NCBI GenBank assembly: GCA_003520745.1
Contig: DOUE01000009.1
Location: forward strand, 20,647 to 61,068
From: Erysipelotrichaceae bacterium
Lineage (GTDB): Bacteria > Bacillota_I > Bacilli_A > Erysipelotrichales > Erysipelotrichaceae
Length of the DNA: 40,422 bases
Direction of reading: 5' to 3'
The notes under the pieces were generated by a model. The model did no database searches. It worked only from the letters and a program-made list of their open reading frames with translations, and was not told the DNA's origin. This document shows positions 15,174 to 24,910 of this stretch, one piece after another. The stretch's first letter is position 1, and each line of letters opens with the position of its first letter. The position numbers were made by a program, and so were the translations under genes.

Positions 15174-16355
15174 TTACATTTTCGATAAATCGTCAATAAT
15201 GGATGTAATATTGTTGATAATTTGTTCGTTGGTATATTTGAAATCTTTCAAATTGTTCTTAATTCTATTGTACCGATCCTCATTAATAATCAGATTAGCA
15301 ATTTCGTGTTTGAGATCTTCCTTCGATACGATTACTCCATCAAACGAATTCGAAATGAACTCATATGCAGATCCATAATCAGTTGAAAGAATAGGAACCT
15401 GAAGAATCTTAGCTTCATTAAGAACGTTAGGGCACGCTTCCGAATATGATGTCACTACAACAAGATTTGACGATTTGATATATGGATATGGGTTGTTTTT
15501 TTGCCCAAGTAAAATCACACGACTACCAATTTTATTATCTTTAATGATTTTGGTCAAATTATTGTATTCTTCCCCTCCACCAATAATGTACCATCGGAAA
15601 ATAAATCCATCATCATTGAGCTCCTTAGCAACAATGGGTATCAAGTCAAATCGCTTTACTTGGCTTAACCTTCCGATTGATAATATTGTGAATTCATCGC
15701 TCGAAAACCTTTCGTCAATATTATCATTACTTCTTGAGAAATTAATAATAGCTTCATAATCAATCATATTGTGAATTCCAAAGCACCTCTCTTTAAGAAA
15801 TGGATAATATTCCAGAAATATGTTTTTCGTATATTCAGATACACAAATGACACTATTATATTCTTTGTAAATATCCCCTTCATCTCGTCCAATCACCTTT
15901 TGGTACTCACTGTAATCACTCCTAACCCAAGCGATTTTATTCGTTTTAAATTTCGAAACAAATTGGGTCGTATATCCTTCTTGCATTGCAATAATTACGT
16001 CAAACTTATTTTCATTTATTCTTTTTATTGCTTTTTTTTGAATAACATCCAACCCATTTTTACCGAGCATAATCTTAAATACTTTTCGATAAGTCTTCTT
16101 GCAAAGTTTACTAAATGATTCAAGGAACGATTCATTTCTAAAGTCTAGCTTACCAAAATCATCATAAATCAAACTAAGTGCGGGATGTGCGCTGAGTATT
16201 TCAAAATTACGAAAAATCCTCTTGTAATGTCCAATATGCGATAAAGAAAAAATACTGATCTCATATTTATCGCTTAGAAAACCTAACATGTTTTGTAAAC
16301 TCTTGTTAGTTCCCCCGTGCTTAAATGCTGGTATTATAATAAGTAATTTGGTCAT
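15174..16355 (-). CDS. Glycosyltransferase, GT4 family
   Basis: This 393-residue GT-B enzyme has IIPAFKHGGTNKSLQNMLGF at the N-terminus, the acceptor-side Rossmann fold. The donor domain shows ILSIGRLSQVKRFDLIPIVA, GGGEEYNNL and SEACPNVLNEAKILQVPIL, where the spaced Glu residues bind the nucleotide sugar. It is a retaining transferase that should add one sugar to a lipid-linked repeat unit on the inner face of the membrane. The ATG at 16355 is preferred because AAGGGAGA lies five bases upstream; a TTG five codons earlier would put that site inside the gene. Sugar specificity cannot be read. Confidence 0.87.
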   Translation of the reverse strand: MTKLLIIIPAFKHGGTNKSLQNMLGFLSDKYEISIFSLSHIGHYKRIFRNFEILSAHPALSLIYDDFGKLDFRNESFLESFSKLCKKTYRKVFKIMLGKNGLDVIQKKAIKRINENKFDVIIAMQEGYTTQFVSKFKTNKIAWVRSDYSEYQKVIGRDEGDIYKEYNSVICVSEYTKNIFLEYYPFLKERCFGIHNMIDYEAIINFSRSNDNIDERFSSDEFTILSIGRLSQVKRFDLIPIVAKELNDDGFIFRWYIIGGGEEYNNLTKIIKDNKIGSRVILLGQKNNPYPYIKSSNLVVVTSYSEACPNVLNEAKILQVPILSTDYGSAYEFISNSFDGVIVSKEDLKHEIANLIINEDRYNRIKNNLKDFKYTNEQIINNITSIIDDLSKM

Positions 16356-16411
16356 TTTATCTCCCTTCAATCGTGTGCAAAATAATGGTTTCTAAATGCT
16401 GCATCCCAACA

Positions 16412-17845
16412 TTAGAGCCTTTTTCTTCTTGAAGTGTAGTGCGGTTTTATAATATTAAATAATTCACTGACAATATCTTTGTTAATTAAAACCAATAGTA
16501 ATGCCAATCCAATTATAAGTGAATACTTCAAGAGTGAGTTTGAAAAAATAAAATAGTTTACAATCGTGGCAGCTACAATGGTTGAGATAGATCCAAGTGT
16601 TTGGAAATAATTCGTAATTGTTACGTAGTACTTTTCACCAATGAATGTTTTTACTAATAGTAAAACTAATGCAGCAACTCCAGAACTAATTGCTGCTCCA
16701 TGTATTCCGATTCTCGGTATCAAGTAAAGAGATACAGAAATGTTTGTAAATGTACTAGCTGAAAAACTGAAAATATTAAGATAGCTTCGTTTAGATATTC
16801 CAATTCCAATACCAGTGGTTTCTGCAATAGTAAATGCTATCGGTGAAAGTAAAAGAAACGGAAAGAAAATCTTGCTAGATCTATAAGCCTCACCGAGTAG
16901 TAAATAAATAACATTTTGAGAGAATATAAGGAATATTCCAGCAGTACACATAAGAAACGTAACATATCTATGTATTTTTTGAATTTGCTTAGGATTATCA
17001 CGATAGTTTGCATAAACATATGGAATCCAATAGATGCTGAAGCCAGTTTGAATCAAGTTCATTGTGTTGGCGATTGCTACTGCATTTGTATAAATGCCTA
17101 TCGCAGAGTAATCCACAAACTCTTTTAGCATGAATTGCGGTATTGAATTGTTCATCCATGCTAAAACAGTTACAGGAATGAGCGGAATCCCGAATTTGGC
17201 TAGTGAAATTGCACTAGATTTATCGAAATACGTAATTTTAGCAAATGCTTCTTTCTTAACCAAAGAAAAGACAACAGACAAAACAAGATAACCTAATGTT
17301 AGTGCGATTATTGCATTCTCATGACTTGGGTTCCACAATGCAACAATAACAAAGAAAATTTTGCCTACAATTGTTATACTTATGGTTTGAATGGAGTAAA
17401 GAACTATATTCCGTTCCATACGACTGTAGACATTTAGATACTTTAAAATAATGTTTGTTATTACAGACACTGAAAGACATGCGCTAATAAGGAAGTTCTC
17501 TGTTCCGCTTATTTGTAATGAGAAGAAATCACTCATTACCAAAACAACCGTACTAACGAGTATTCCAAATATCAGTGATGAAGAAAGTGCAAAAGTAAAA
17601 AACTCATTTTTAGTATACTTGCCAGGTAACTCCTTGTAAAATCGAACAAACGCTTGGTCAAATCCTAAAAACGTGATAAGCATCAATAAATTCAAGATAG
17701 TACTAAATAGATTAATTCTGCCCATTTCCGCAGGGACAAACAATCTAGTTATAATTGGAGTTGATAGGAAACTTATTACAAAACTTATCCAAGTAGGAAT
17801 GGAAAAACCAATAACATTCTTTATGAAACTATTGTTCTTATTCAT
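16412..17845 (-). CDS. wzx: Wzx-type polysaccharide flippase
   Basis: This 477-residue protein has about 12-14 membrane helices and the polysaccharide-synthesis (MATE/MOP superfamily) pattern: NVIGFSIPTWISFVISFLST at the start, then TRLFVPAEMGRINLFSTILN. Such proteins flip undecaprenyl-diphosphate-linked repeat units across the membrane for a Wzy polymerase. It lies between the polymerase gene and a glycosyltransferase gene. No ribosome-binding site directly precedes the ATG. Instead an eight-codon ORF with a good AAGGAG (17838-17864) overlaps it, which suggests translational coupling. Confidence 0.88.
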   Translation of the reverse strand: MNKNNSFIKNVIGFSIPTWISFVISFLSTPIITRLFVPAEMGRINLFSTILNLLMLITFLGFDQAFVRFYKELPGKYTKNEFFTFALSSSLIFGILVSTVVLVMSDFFSLQISGTENFLISACLSVSVITNIILKYLNVYSRMERNIVLYSIQTISITIVGKIFFVIVALWNPSHENAIIALTLGYLVLSVVFSLVKKEAFAKITYFDKSSAISLAKFGIPLIPVTVLAWMNNSIPQFMLKEFVDYSAIGIYTNAVAIANTMNLIQTGFSIYWIPYVYANYRDNPKQIQKIHRYVTFLMCTAGIFLIFSQNVIYLLLGEAYRSSKIFFPFLLLSPIAFTIAETTGIGIGISKRSYLNIFSFSASTFTNISVSLYLIPRIGIHGAAISSGVAALVLLLVKTFIGEKYYVTITNYFQTLGSISTIVAATIVNYFIFSNSLLKYSLIIGLALLLVLINKDIVSELFNIIKPHYTSRRKRL

Positions 17846-17864
17846 AGACTGTTAATTCTTTCAT
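17838..17864 (-). CDS. Eight-codon leader ORF overlapping the wzx start
   Basis: ATG AAA GAA TTA ACA GTC, then TAT GAA TAA (peptide MKELTVYE) follows AAGGAG by eight bases. Its last codons overlap the first codons of wzx in another frame. The wzx start has no ribosome-binding site of its own, so ribosomes finishing this ORF probably restart on wzx. Expression is inferred only from the signal layout. Confidence 0.45.
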   Translation of the reverse strand: MKELTVYE

Positions 17865-17908
17865 ATTTTTAACTCCTTACCAACTATTGAAATCAATGCT
17901 TTAGTGAA

Positions 17909-19345
17909 TTATTCCCCCTGCGGTTTAAGTGTTTGTTCATACTTCGAAAGTATCCATCTAAAAATCGCATAACGTTCTCCGTATTTATAAAGGTATATAG
18001 AAAACAAACTCAACCAAAAGAACTTAAATAGTAATTCCACAAAATACCCTCGCACCCACAGAATTATACTTGGAAATAGTACCATAATTAACGAAAGTAT
18101 CAACCAATCTTTTTTCTTTATTGAAAACTCAGCTAGATTATTAACGGAACCAATGAAATATCCAACAATCACCGACATAATGCAACCTAGCCATCCGAAA
18201 TTATAGTACAACTCTCCAAGATATGATCCGCCCAAAGATCCCTGATACGTTGCGGGAAAAGATCTTGTGAAAGTAAAATGTATAATAAGAAACTCAGAAA
18301 GAAAATCTGGAAGTTTCGGTAATACTCCAAACCAACTTAGGATATAAGTTAATCCAAAGTTATAGTTTGAATAGCTTGGAGTAAATCGAATTGAATAAAC
18401 CAAAGTTTTGATAGTTCCTCCAAATTCCCTCAATATGGAGTAGAAAACACCGTCATTTGATCTATGTCGAAAGTAATAGATAAATGAATCAAGCGTAAAA
18501 CTTGAACCATCCCTAAACACTGAAATTGTGCTAACAAAACCCAATAAGAAATATCCGCCAACTGCTAAAACAAGAATCGTCTTCAATTTAAGTTCTTTAA
18601 CTAGCCTGAAATATATAAATGAATACGTTATAAAGTAAATCATGTTCGTACTTCGGTCACCAGATAACATGACAAGAAACAAGTATAATGATGCAAAAAC
18701 ATATAATATTGTCGCCCTTTTTGTATCGTTTTTATGACTAATTAATAGCATTGCTATAGCTGGTCTAGCAAATTGAGCAAAGAAAGACAAGTATTTATTA
18801 ATACCGGACATGTATGTATCATATGTACTAAGGTATCCAGAATTAATTACAGCCAACAATTTGATAAAATCTAAATATAGCATTGGCAAGATACTGACTG
18901 ATATCACTATTAGTGCAATTGTTGCAATTCTACTTAGCGATTTTCTATCTTCCTTTTTAAATTGCATATAATTGTGGAGGAATTGTTTGCCATTCACTAA
19001 CCCAATTGTTACGAAAAAATGCGAGACCATCGCAAAGTACTCTGCCTGCATATATAGTCCAAGTGAAGATGTTGAAAAAACACTTTTATATGCATAAACA
19101 TCATTAAATCCAAATGAAATAATTATTGATTGTCCAAAATGAAATAAATAAGATAACGAAAGGAAAATGATAGGAATAGATAAAAATCTTTTATTAACAT
19201 GTGAAATCAGCAGTATTGATAGTATTATTTGGAGTAAAGAAAAATATGTAACCAAATTGAAATTTTGATTACAAATCCCTATAATAGAAAGAATTAGTAA
19301 ATTCAATACCACATATAAGATCAAAAGTATTTTGTCTTTTTTCAT
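17909..19345 (-). CDS. wzy: Wzy-type oligosaccharide repeat-unit polymerase
   Basis: This 478-residue integral membrane protein has roughly 11-12 helices and a long extracytoplasmic loop around residues 280-345 (SFIYYFRHRSNDGVFYSILR, then FTPSYSNYNFG). It has the sequence style of the O-antigen polymerase (OAG/Wzy) family, and YQGSLGGSYLGELYYNFGWL lies near residue 365. Wzy proteins join flipped repeat units outside the membrane. Identification rests on topology, size and position between glycosyltransferase and wzx genes, since sequence conservation in this family is poor. AAGGGAT lies a little far (13 bases) from the start. Confidence 0.82.
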   Translation of the reverse strand: MKKDKILLILYVVLNLLILSIIGICNQNFNLVTYFSLLQIILSILLISHVNKRFLSIPIIFLSLSYLFHFGQSIIISFGFNDVYAYKSVFSTSSLGLYMQAEYFAMVSHFFVTIGLVNGKQFLHNYMQFKKEDRKSLSRIATIALIVISVSILPMLYLDFIKLLAVINSGYLSTYDTYMSGINKYLSFFAQFARPAIAMLLISHKNDTKRATILYVFASLYLFLVMLSGDRSTNMIYFITYSFIYFRLVKELKLKTILVLAVGGYFLLGFVSTISVFRDGSSFTLDSFIYYFRHRSNDGVFYSILREFGGTIKTLVYSIRFTPSYSNYNFGLTYILSWFGVLPKLPDFLSEFLIIHFTFTRSFPATYQGSLGGSYLGELYYNFGWLGCIMSVIVGYFIGSVNNLAEFSIKKKDWLILSLIMVLFPSIILWVRGYFVELLFKFFWLSLFSIYLYKYGERYAIFRWILSKYEQTLKPQGE

Positions 19346-19424
19346 AACACTAAATATCCCTTCAGTTACTTCAGAAATCAGGAAAATGAAGTTAAAGTAT
19401 AAACCTCATTCTAATCCACATGCT

Positions 19425-20594
19425 TTATATTATACTCGTAATACTTTCAAGTGTTTCAATGTACAACCTGTAATCAAAATTGGCTTCAAATGATTTACGT
19501 GCCATTATCCTCATCTTTTGTCTCGTCGTGAAATCTGTGATCATTGCTCTCTGTAGGGCTAGATAAAACTGCTTTGGAGAACAATCTTCAACCACGATAC
19601 CGTTTTCTCCATCTGTAATATAATCGGACAAATCAGATGTTAAGTTCAAAATGATCGGAGTGCCCACCAATAAACTCTCAACAACTTTTGTTGGAAAACC
19701 TGCTTTTGCATATCTTTGTTTCGATGACCTAAGTAAAACTGAGAAATCTGATAGTTTTAGGTTATCAAGTACGACTTCTCGAGGAACTTTCCCTAATATA
19801 AATAGACTTTTCTTTATTCTAGATAAGTCACTAATTCTATTCCTAAATAACTCATTTATTCGAGATTCTTCAATTCCCATTATAGTAAACTCCAGTTTCT
19901 CAAGTTGTTCATCAGTCAATAAGCAAACACCTTCTAAAATATAACCAAGAAAGTCTTTTTTACCAGGTGATCCAGCATACATAATCTTGATTTTTGTTGA
20001 AGTATCTACTTTAGGAATGGAAAGTGTAACTTCCCTCATATCCATGACCACAGGTATTCTGATGGTTCTGATACTTCTATCGGAATAATACTTCTCTAGG
20101 TATTTACTAATTGCTATTACAATAAAGGATTTGTCAATTATAAATCGATTATTAATCTCTTTTGAAATAAAAGATGGTGAAAGTACACCTAATGAAAACT
20201 GATTAGGTGAATACCATTCAACACTGTCATGAACGAGAATTATTTTACTTCTCTTTGCGAAAGATTTTAACATCAATGCCGCATGGATTGGTAACCCCAC
20301 AATCCACAAAATGTCGATTTTTTCCTTTCGGGAATACTTCCCTAGATAGTTAATCAATGTCCAACCATATTGAATGAAACTCATTAACTTTGAATATGTG
20401 TTTTTGCTTTTAGTCCTTAGACTTGTATATTCAATTCCTTCATAGAATTTTTTCTCTTTCCCCATACTTATTCCCATTCCAATGACAAGTACATCAAATT
20501 GCTTTTCTTTTAGCATTCTCGCAAACATAAAATCTCTAGTTGACCCAGCATCTCCATTCGGAAACTTATTGTAAGTTACGATAACAGCTTTCAT
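19425..20594 (-). CDS. Glycosyltransferase, GT4-like
   Basis: This 389-residue GT-B protein has VTYNKFPNGDAGSTRDFMFA at the N-terminus, a Gly-rich entry to the first Rossmann domain. The second domain shows IKIMYAGSPGKKDFLGYILE and AGFPTKVVESLLVGTPIILN, the usual GT4 donor site with the catalytic Glu. It probably adds one residue to the repeat unit of this operon. AAAGGAGA lies six bases before the ATG and overlaps the acetyltransferase stop, so the two genes are translated together. Confidence 0.85.
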   Translation of the reverse strand: MKAVIVTYNKFPNGDAGSTRDFMFARMLKEKQFDVLVIGMGISMGKEKKFYEGIEYTSLRTKSKNTYSKLMSFIQYGWTLINYLGKYSRKEKIDILWIVGLPIHAALMLKSFAKRSKIILVHDSVEWYSPNQFSLGVLSPSFISKEINNRFIIDKSFIVIAISKYLEKYYSDRSIRTIRIPVVMDMREVTLSIPKVDTSTKIKIMYAGSPGKKDFLGYILEGVCLLTDEQLEKLEFTIMGIEESRINELFRNRISDLSRIKKSLFILGKVPREVVLDNLKLSDFSVLLRSSKQRYAKAGFPTKVVESLLVGTPIILNLTSDLSDYITDGENGIVVEDCSPKQFYLALQRAMITDFTTRQKMRIMARKSFEANFDYRLYIETLESITSII

Positions 20595-20605
20595 CAGATT
20601 CTCCT

Positions 20606-21166
20606 TTAGTTACAATTAGCCTCCAAAATTCTCTCATGCTCTTGAATTTCTTTAATAGTGAATCTATCCTTAATTTTCCTCGCAGGCACACCAGCATAAA
20701 CAGAGTAGGGTAACACTTCTCGAGTTACAATACTACCTGCAGCGATAACGCTACCTCTACCAATTCTTACACCCTTGAGTATAATTACATTCGCACCAAT
20801 CCAAACATCTTCATCAATTATGATATCCTGGTCGTTTTCTGGTAATTTTTCATCACTATCAACTATTCTCTTGCCAACAACGTCAATTCTATGACTGCCT
20901 GCAATAATAAATACTCTCGGACCTAAAACAACATAATCATGAATAAATATTCTAGCTATTCCACAAATGAAATTCGCATCAGCTCCAATTGAAACATGAT
21001 TACCTAAATAGACATTTTCATAAACAAATTTACTACCCCGACCAATATATACATCTTTCCCACATTTTGCAAACATAGATTTCTTCATGGGCATGACAAT
21101 AAGTTTGTAAAAGGCCTTGTAGCTGGTTTGACTTAAAATAAAAATCAATTTGAGAAGTACTCTCAT
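20606..21166 (-). CDS. Left-handed beta-helix acyltransferase (hexapeptide repeat)
   Basis: This 186-residue protein is built of hexapeptide repeats. VFIIAGSHRID holds the likely catalytic His, and the C-terminal coils (VWIGANVIILKGVRIGRGSV, then IAAGSIVTREVLPYSVYAGV) end in the classic P-A-R-K cap. Enzymes of this WbbJ/maltose-acetyltransferase type use acetyl-CoA to O- or N-acetylate sugars in the cytoplasm. In this operon it most likely acetylates a sugar of the repeat unit. The start has AAGGAG seven bases upstream. Confidence 0.86.
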   Translation of the reverse strand: MRVLLKLIFILSQTSYKAFYKLIVMPMKKSMFAKCGKDVYIGRGSKFVYENVYLGNHVSIGADANFICGIARIFIHDYVVLGPRVFIIAGSHRIDVVGKRIVDSDEKLPENDQDIIIDEDVWIGANVIILKGVRIGRGSVIAAGSIVTREVLPYSVYAGVPARKIKDRFTIKEIQEHERILEANCN

Positions 21167-21224
21167 ATTTTTCTCCTTCTGTAGACTTTCGAGACCAAGT
21201 CAGACATTACTCAATGTGATATTC

Positions 21225-22205
21225 CTAAAGGTTCAATTTATACCACTCAATTGCGGTTTTGATACCCTCACTAAAACTCCAACGAGGATCATATCCCAAG
21301 TGTGTACGCGCCTTAGAAATATCTGCATTACTGTGTTTAATATCTCCGCCTCTTTCTGATCCATACAACGGCTCAATATCGACATTTAGTGCCGAACATA
21401 TTGAATGATATACATCAATTAAATACTCCCTGCCACCATAAGCGATATTAAATGACTCACCAGCAATATCACTGGATGCTTTACATGCCTTTAAATTCGC
21501 CTCAACCACATTTTCAATGTATGTAAAATCTCTGCTTTGTTTTCCATCACCGTTTATTGTAGGTTGTTCATTGTTCATAAGTAATTTTATGAATTTCGGT
21601 ATGACTGCGGCATATGCACCATACGGATCTTGTCTTTTGCCAAATACATTGAAGTATCTTAACCCATAAGTGTCAAGTCCATACAAACTAGAGTATAGCT
21701 TTGCATACATTTCATCAACCATTTTTGTTACGGCATATGGTGACAACAAATTACCTTCTTTTCCTTCACGTTTAGGTAGATTTGGTTCATCTCCATAAAC
21801 CGATGAGCTTGAAGCATATACGAATTTCTTAACATGATTTTGTCTTGCTGCCTCTAACATGTTAAGCGTTCCACGAATGTTGATTTCTTCATAAATCAAG
21901 GGAAATTCAATGCTGCGTGGTACACTCCCCCACGCTGCCTGATGCAATACATAATCGACACCAGCACAAGCATCAAGGCAAGTCTGCAAATCCCTGACGT
22001 CACCATATATGAACCTGTAGTTTTCGTGATTAATGAATAAATCTATGTTCTCTTGCTTCCCATTTGAAAGATTGTCTAAGCACCTAACTTTATACCCGCG
22101 ATTCAGCAATACTTCACATAAGTTTGATCCGATAAATCCAGCACCCCCAGTGACAAGAAATGTGGAGTCTTTAGCGAATTCAATGTTTTCGTAACCCATT
22201 GACAT
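21225..22205 (-). CDS. UDP-N-acetylhexosamine(uronate) 4-epimerase, WbpP/TviC type
   Basis: This 326-residue extended short-chain dehydrogenase has the NAD motif TGGAGFIGSNL at residue 19, SSSSVYGDEP and the catalytic YAVTK. YFNVFGKRQDPYGAYAAVIP is typical of the WbpP/TviC branch. These enzymes interconvert UDP-GlcNAc with UDP-GalNAc, or the matching uronates. Its gene directly follows a WbpO/TviB-type dehydrogenase gene. The pair should supply UDP-GalNAcA, by whichever order the two steps take. Two ATGs (codons 1 and 3) are possible starts; both are near AAAGGAAG. Confidence 0.88.
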   Translation of the reverse strand: MSMGYENIEFAKDSTFLVTGGAGFIGSNLCEVLLNRGYKVRCLDNLSNGKQENIDLFINHENYRFIYGDVRDLQTCLDACAGVDYVLHQAAWGSVPRSIEFPLIYEEINIRGTLNMLEAARQNHVKKFVYASSSSVYGDEPNLPKREGKEGNLLSPYAVTKMVDEMYAKLYSSLYGLDTYGLRYFNVFGKRQDPYGAYAAVIPKFIKLLMNNEQPTINGDGKQSRDFTYIENVVEANLKACKASSDIAGESFNIAYGGREYLIDVYHSICSALNVDIEPLYGSERGGDIKHSNADISKARTHLGYDPRWSFSEGIKTAIEWYKLNL

Positions 22206-22214
22206 TCTTCCTTT

Positions 22215-23534
22215 CTATAACCGCCAGTAATGATATCCCAATTCCTCATATTGAGCTCGATTTAGTATTCCCTTAACATCCAGAATTACTCTGGTTTCAT
22301 TCGATGTTTTTTTAAACATCAGATTGAAATCAGCCTGAGTGAGGTTTAGGAACTCGCTATGCGCTACGGCGATAATGATCGCATCCATATTCTCGATATC
22401 GCTTAATGGACTTAACTTCAACCCATACTCGTGTACCACTTCCTGATTGTTGGCCTCTGGATCATAGATCCCTGGCTCCAATCCATATTCCCTGAGCTCA
22501 TTAACAATGTCAATGACGCGGGTATTGCGAGTGTCGGGACAATTTTCTTTGAACGTAAATCCAAGAATAGCTACTTTCGCGGTCTTGACTGAAATATTCG
22601 CCTTAATCAGATTTTTTATTAAATTTTCAACGACATATTTCCCCATGTCATCATTAATCCTTCGCCCCGCGAGAACTATTTGTGAATGATAGCCTAACTG
22701 TTCCGCTTTATATGTTAAGTAATATGGATCAACACCTATACAATGTCCGCCGACGAGTCCGGGATAAAAATGCAGGAAATTCCATTTCGTTCCAGCTGCC
22801 TTTAGAACCTCGATTGTATCAATGCCCATTTTGTTGAAAATAATGGAAAGTTCATTCATAAATGCAATATTAATATCTCTTTGTGAATTTTCAATTACTT
22901 TTGCAGCTTCAGCGACTTTAATTGAATGGGCGCGATATACCCCCGCTGCAACTACCAATTCATACACACTTGCGATAGTATCAAGTGACTCTTGATCCAT
23001 TCCAGATACCACCTTGATTATGGATTCCAATCGATGAACCTTATCCCCGGGATTGATTCTTTCGGGTGAGTACCCAACCTTGAAGTCAATTCCACATTTC
23101 AATCCCGAAACTTCTTCTAGAATTGGGACACATATTTCTTCGGTTACCCCTGGATATACCGTCGATTCAAAAACAACGATTGCTCCTTTGACTAAATTTC
23201 TACCAACGATTTGGCTGGCTGATTCTATTGGTCTTAGGTCAGGTGTATGATCTGGATTAACCGGAGTTGGTACGGCAACGATATGAAATACTGAATTCTT
23301 TAGTTCATTCTCGTCAGAAGTAAATTTAACGGTTGAGTTTTTGATCGCATCATTCCCTACCTCGTTTGTTGGATCAATCCCGTTCTTATATAAGTTTACC
23401 TTTGCTTCGCTAATATCAAACCCGATAACATCGGCGACTTTTGAAAAAGCGACTGCAATCGGCATACCGACATATCCAAGACCGATTACAGATATTTTTT
23501 CTTCTCTTCTACAAATTTTCTCGATGCAGCTCAA
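22215..23534 (-). CDS. UDP-N-acetylhexosamine 6-dehydrogenase, WbpO/TviB type
   Basis: This 439-residue nucleotide-sugar dehydrogenase shows VIGLGYVGMPIAVAFSK for NAD, FESTVYPGVTEE, GYSPERINPGD, the catalytic Cys in PGLVGGHCIGVDPYYL, and FKENCPDTRNT in the UDP-binding domain. It oxidises C6 of UDP-GlcNAc or UDP-GalNAc to the uronate with two NAD+. I place the start at TTG 23534 because AGGGGGAG lies six bases upstream; the frame extends to another TTG at 23561. The start lies inside the end of the preceding glycosyltransferase gene (26-base overlap). Confidence 0.9.
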   Translation of the reverse strand: MSCIEKICRREEKISVIGLGYVGMPIAVAFSKVADVIGFDISEAKVNLYKNGIDPTNEVGNDAIKNSTVKFTSDENELKNSVFHIVAVPTPVNPDHTPDLRPIESASQIVGRNLVKGAIVVFESTVYPGVTEEICVPILEEVSGLKCGIDFKVGYSPERINPGDKVHRLESIIKVVSGMDQESLDTIASVYELVVAAGVYRAHSIKVAEAAKVIENSQRDINIAFMNELSIIFNKMGIDTIEVLKAAGTKWNFLHFYPGLVGGHCIGVDPYYLTYKAEQLGYHSQIVLAGRRINDDMGKYVVENLIKNLIKANISVKTAKVAILGFTFKENCPDTRNTRVIDIVNELREYGLEPGIYDPEANNQEVVHEYGLKLSPLSDIENMDAIIIAVAHSEFLNLTQADFNLMFKKTSNETRVILDVKGILNRAQYEELGYHYWRL

Positions 23535-24624
23535 ATTGGTTCTCCCCCTGTTTCGTTTCAACAGACTTATAAATCATTAGCAAATTCCCAAACACCTCGT
23601 TTGCCTTGTAGCTTTTCTTAACCTTTTCAACATTCCATTTCGAAATTTCAATTCTCTTATCTATTTCTTCAAGAGCATTGATAGCCTCAAGTATAGATTC
23701 GACTTCCATCGTATTAACCAATACACCGCCATGGTCTTCGATCATTGATTGATTTGCTCCGACTGATGTCGTAATAATCGGAACTCCTCTAGCCATCGCT
23801 TCTAACAATGCATTTGAAAATCCTTCAGAGTGTGTTGGGAAAAGAAAAACATCTGATTCGTCTAGCAACAACTTGACTTCATCTTTGTTAATTATTCCTA
23901 AAAACTCAATATTTTCGGGACAATCTAGCTCAATTGATACATCTGATACCGGACCAGCTAGGCTATACTTTATATTAGGTGTCATTCTCGCAACTTCGAT
24001 AATCTCATGAATACCTTTCGATTTTTTAATATGTCCAATAAACGATATTCTTCGGATGCTATCCGAGATTGGTTTATCAACGTTGATTAGAAAATCATCT
24101 TCGATAAAATTAGCGATGATCCGAGATTTTAACCTGGTTTCGCTCTCTAAAAAACTCTTCGAAGTCGAATTCAAAACTAGATTGATTGTAGCGGAATTTG
24201 CTAACTTACGAAAAGCCAGGGATTGAAGTTTCCTTTTACCAATCTGGTCTTCAATATTGCATCTATAGTGTACAACAAGTTTTACTTTATTAAGTCGAAT
24301 GATTTGAGCGCATAAATAGTCCCTAAAAATGCCCATTTTCCCGCAAGGCGTGTTTAAATGAACAACTGTGGGTCTATAAAATGAGATTTTCTTTTGAAGT
24401 TTGAAAATTACATTTAAAGTTCGAAATATCTCATCTAAAATGCTTGCTTTAGAGTTGATATTCTCTTTTCGCCTCCCAGTAACTGCAATATTGACTATAT
24501 CAACACTGATACCAAATTCCTTAGCTGAAACTAGGAATTCTTTTGTCCATGATGCTATCCCTCCTGCCGGAGGAGGTAATGGCGATACCAGCAACACTCT
24601 TAAATTACTGTTCGATTCTGTCAT
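23509..24624 (-). CDS. Glycosyltransferase, GT4 family (first sugar gene of the AT-rich operon)
   Basis: This 371-residue GT-B enzyme has LLVSPLPPPAGGIASWTKEF at the N-terminus. The donor domain shows ISFIGHIKKSKGIHEIIEVA, then FLFPTHSEGFSNALLEAMAR, with the two Glu of the E-x7-E motif, and GVPIITTSVG. It is the first glycosyltransferase of the operon and might add the second sugar to the lipid-linked primer. GGAGG lies seven bases before the ATG. Its end overlaps the dehydrogenase start. Confidence 0.87.
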   Translation of the reverse strand: MTESNSNLRVLLVSPLPPPAGGIASWTKEFLVSAKEFGISVDIVNIAVTGRRKENINSKASILDEIFRTLNVIFKLQKKISFYRPTVVHLNTPCGKMGIFRDYLCAQIIRLNKVKLVVHYRCNIEDQIGKRKLQSLAFRKLANSATINLVLNSTSKSFLESETRLKSRIIANFIEDDFLINVDKPISDSIRRISFIGHIKKSKGIHEIIEVARMTPNIKYSLAGPVSDVSIELDCPENIEFLGIINKDEVKLLLDESDVFLFPTHSEGFSNALLEAMARGVPIITTSVGANQSMIEDHGGVLVNTMEVESILEAINALEEIDKRIEISKWNVEKVKKSYKANEVFGNLLMIYKSVETKQGENQFELHRENL

Positions 24625-24651
24625 GGTTTTCCTCCACTTGATAAATCATTT

Positions 24652-24786
24652 TTACTCACTTTGCATAACAATTTGGTCTAAAGGTTTATCAATCGATAAT
24701 GGCAATATGCCAATAACCATTAACTCAATAATGATATCATACGTATTCGATTTCATGTCAATATTTTCTTCTGGTTCATAAGCCAT
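24652..24786 (-). CDS. Possible 44-aa small ORF between the loaP-like gene and the first glycosyltransferase
   Basis: A 44-codon frame begins MAYEPEENIDMKSNTYDIII, continues with a hydrophobic ELMVIGILPLSI segment, and ends IVMQSE 27 bases before the glycosyltransferase start. The AT-rich leader upstream offers no clear ribosome-binding site. It may be a real small membrane-associated peptide, the remnant of a larger gene, or chance. I do not recognise it. Confidence 0.3.
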   Translation of the reverse strand: MAYEPEENIDMKSNTYDIIIELMVIGILPLSIDKPLDQIVMQSE

Positions 24787-24910
24787 GCTTGATTTGAATC
24801 AATCCTGATGTTCAATATATCGAATAAATGGCGCATTATTTTCGATACCTTATACTATCTTTTCAATGTTAATATTTTGATACTATGGACAAACACACAT
24901 GCTTCATAAC

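Noticed and set aside
16402..16430. Sequence resembling the right end of the insertion sequence (CCCAACATT, AGAGCC, T-rich flank)
   Set aside because: It matches only about 15 bases with a six-base gap, lies across the wzx stop codon, and has no partner end, so chance similarity is more likely.
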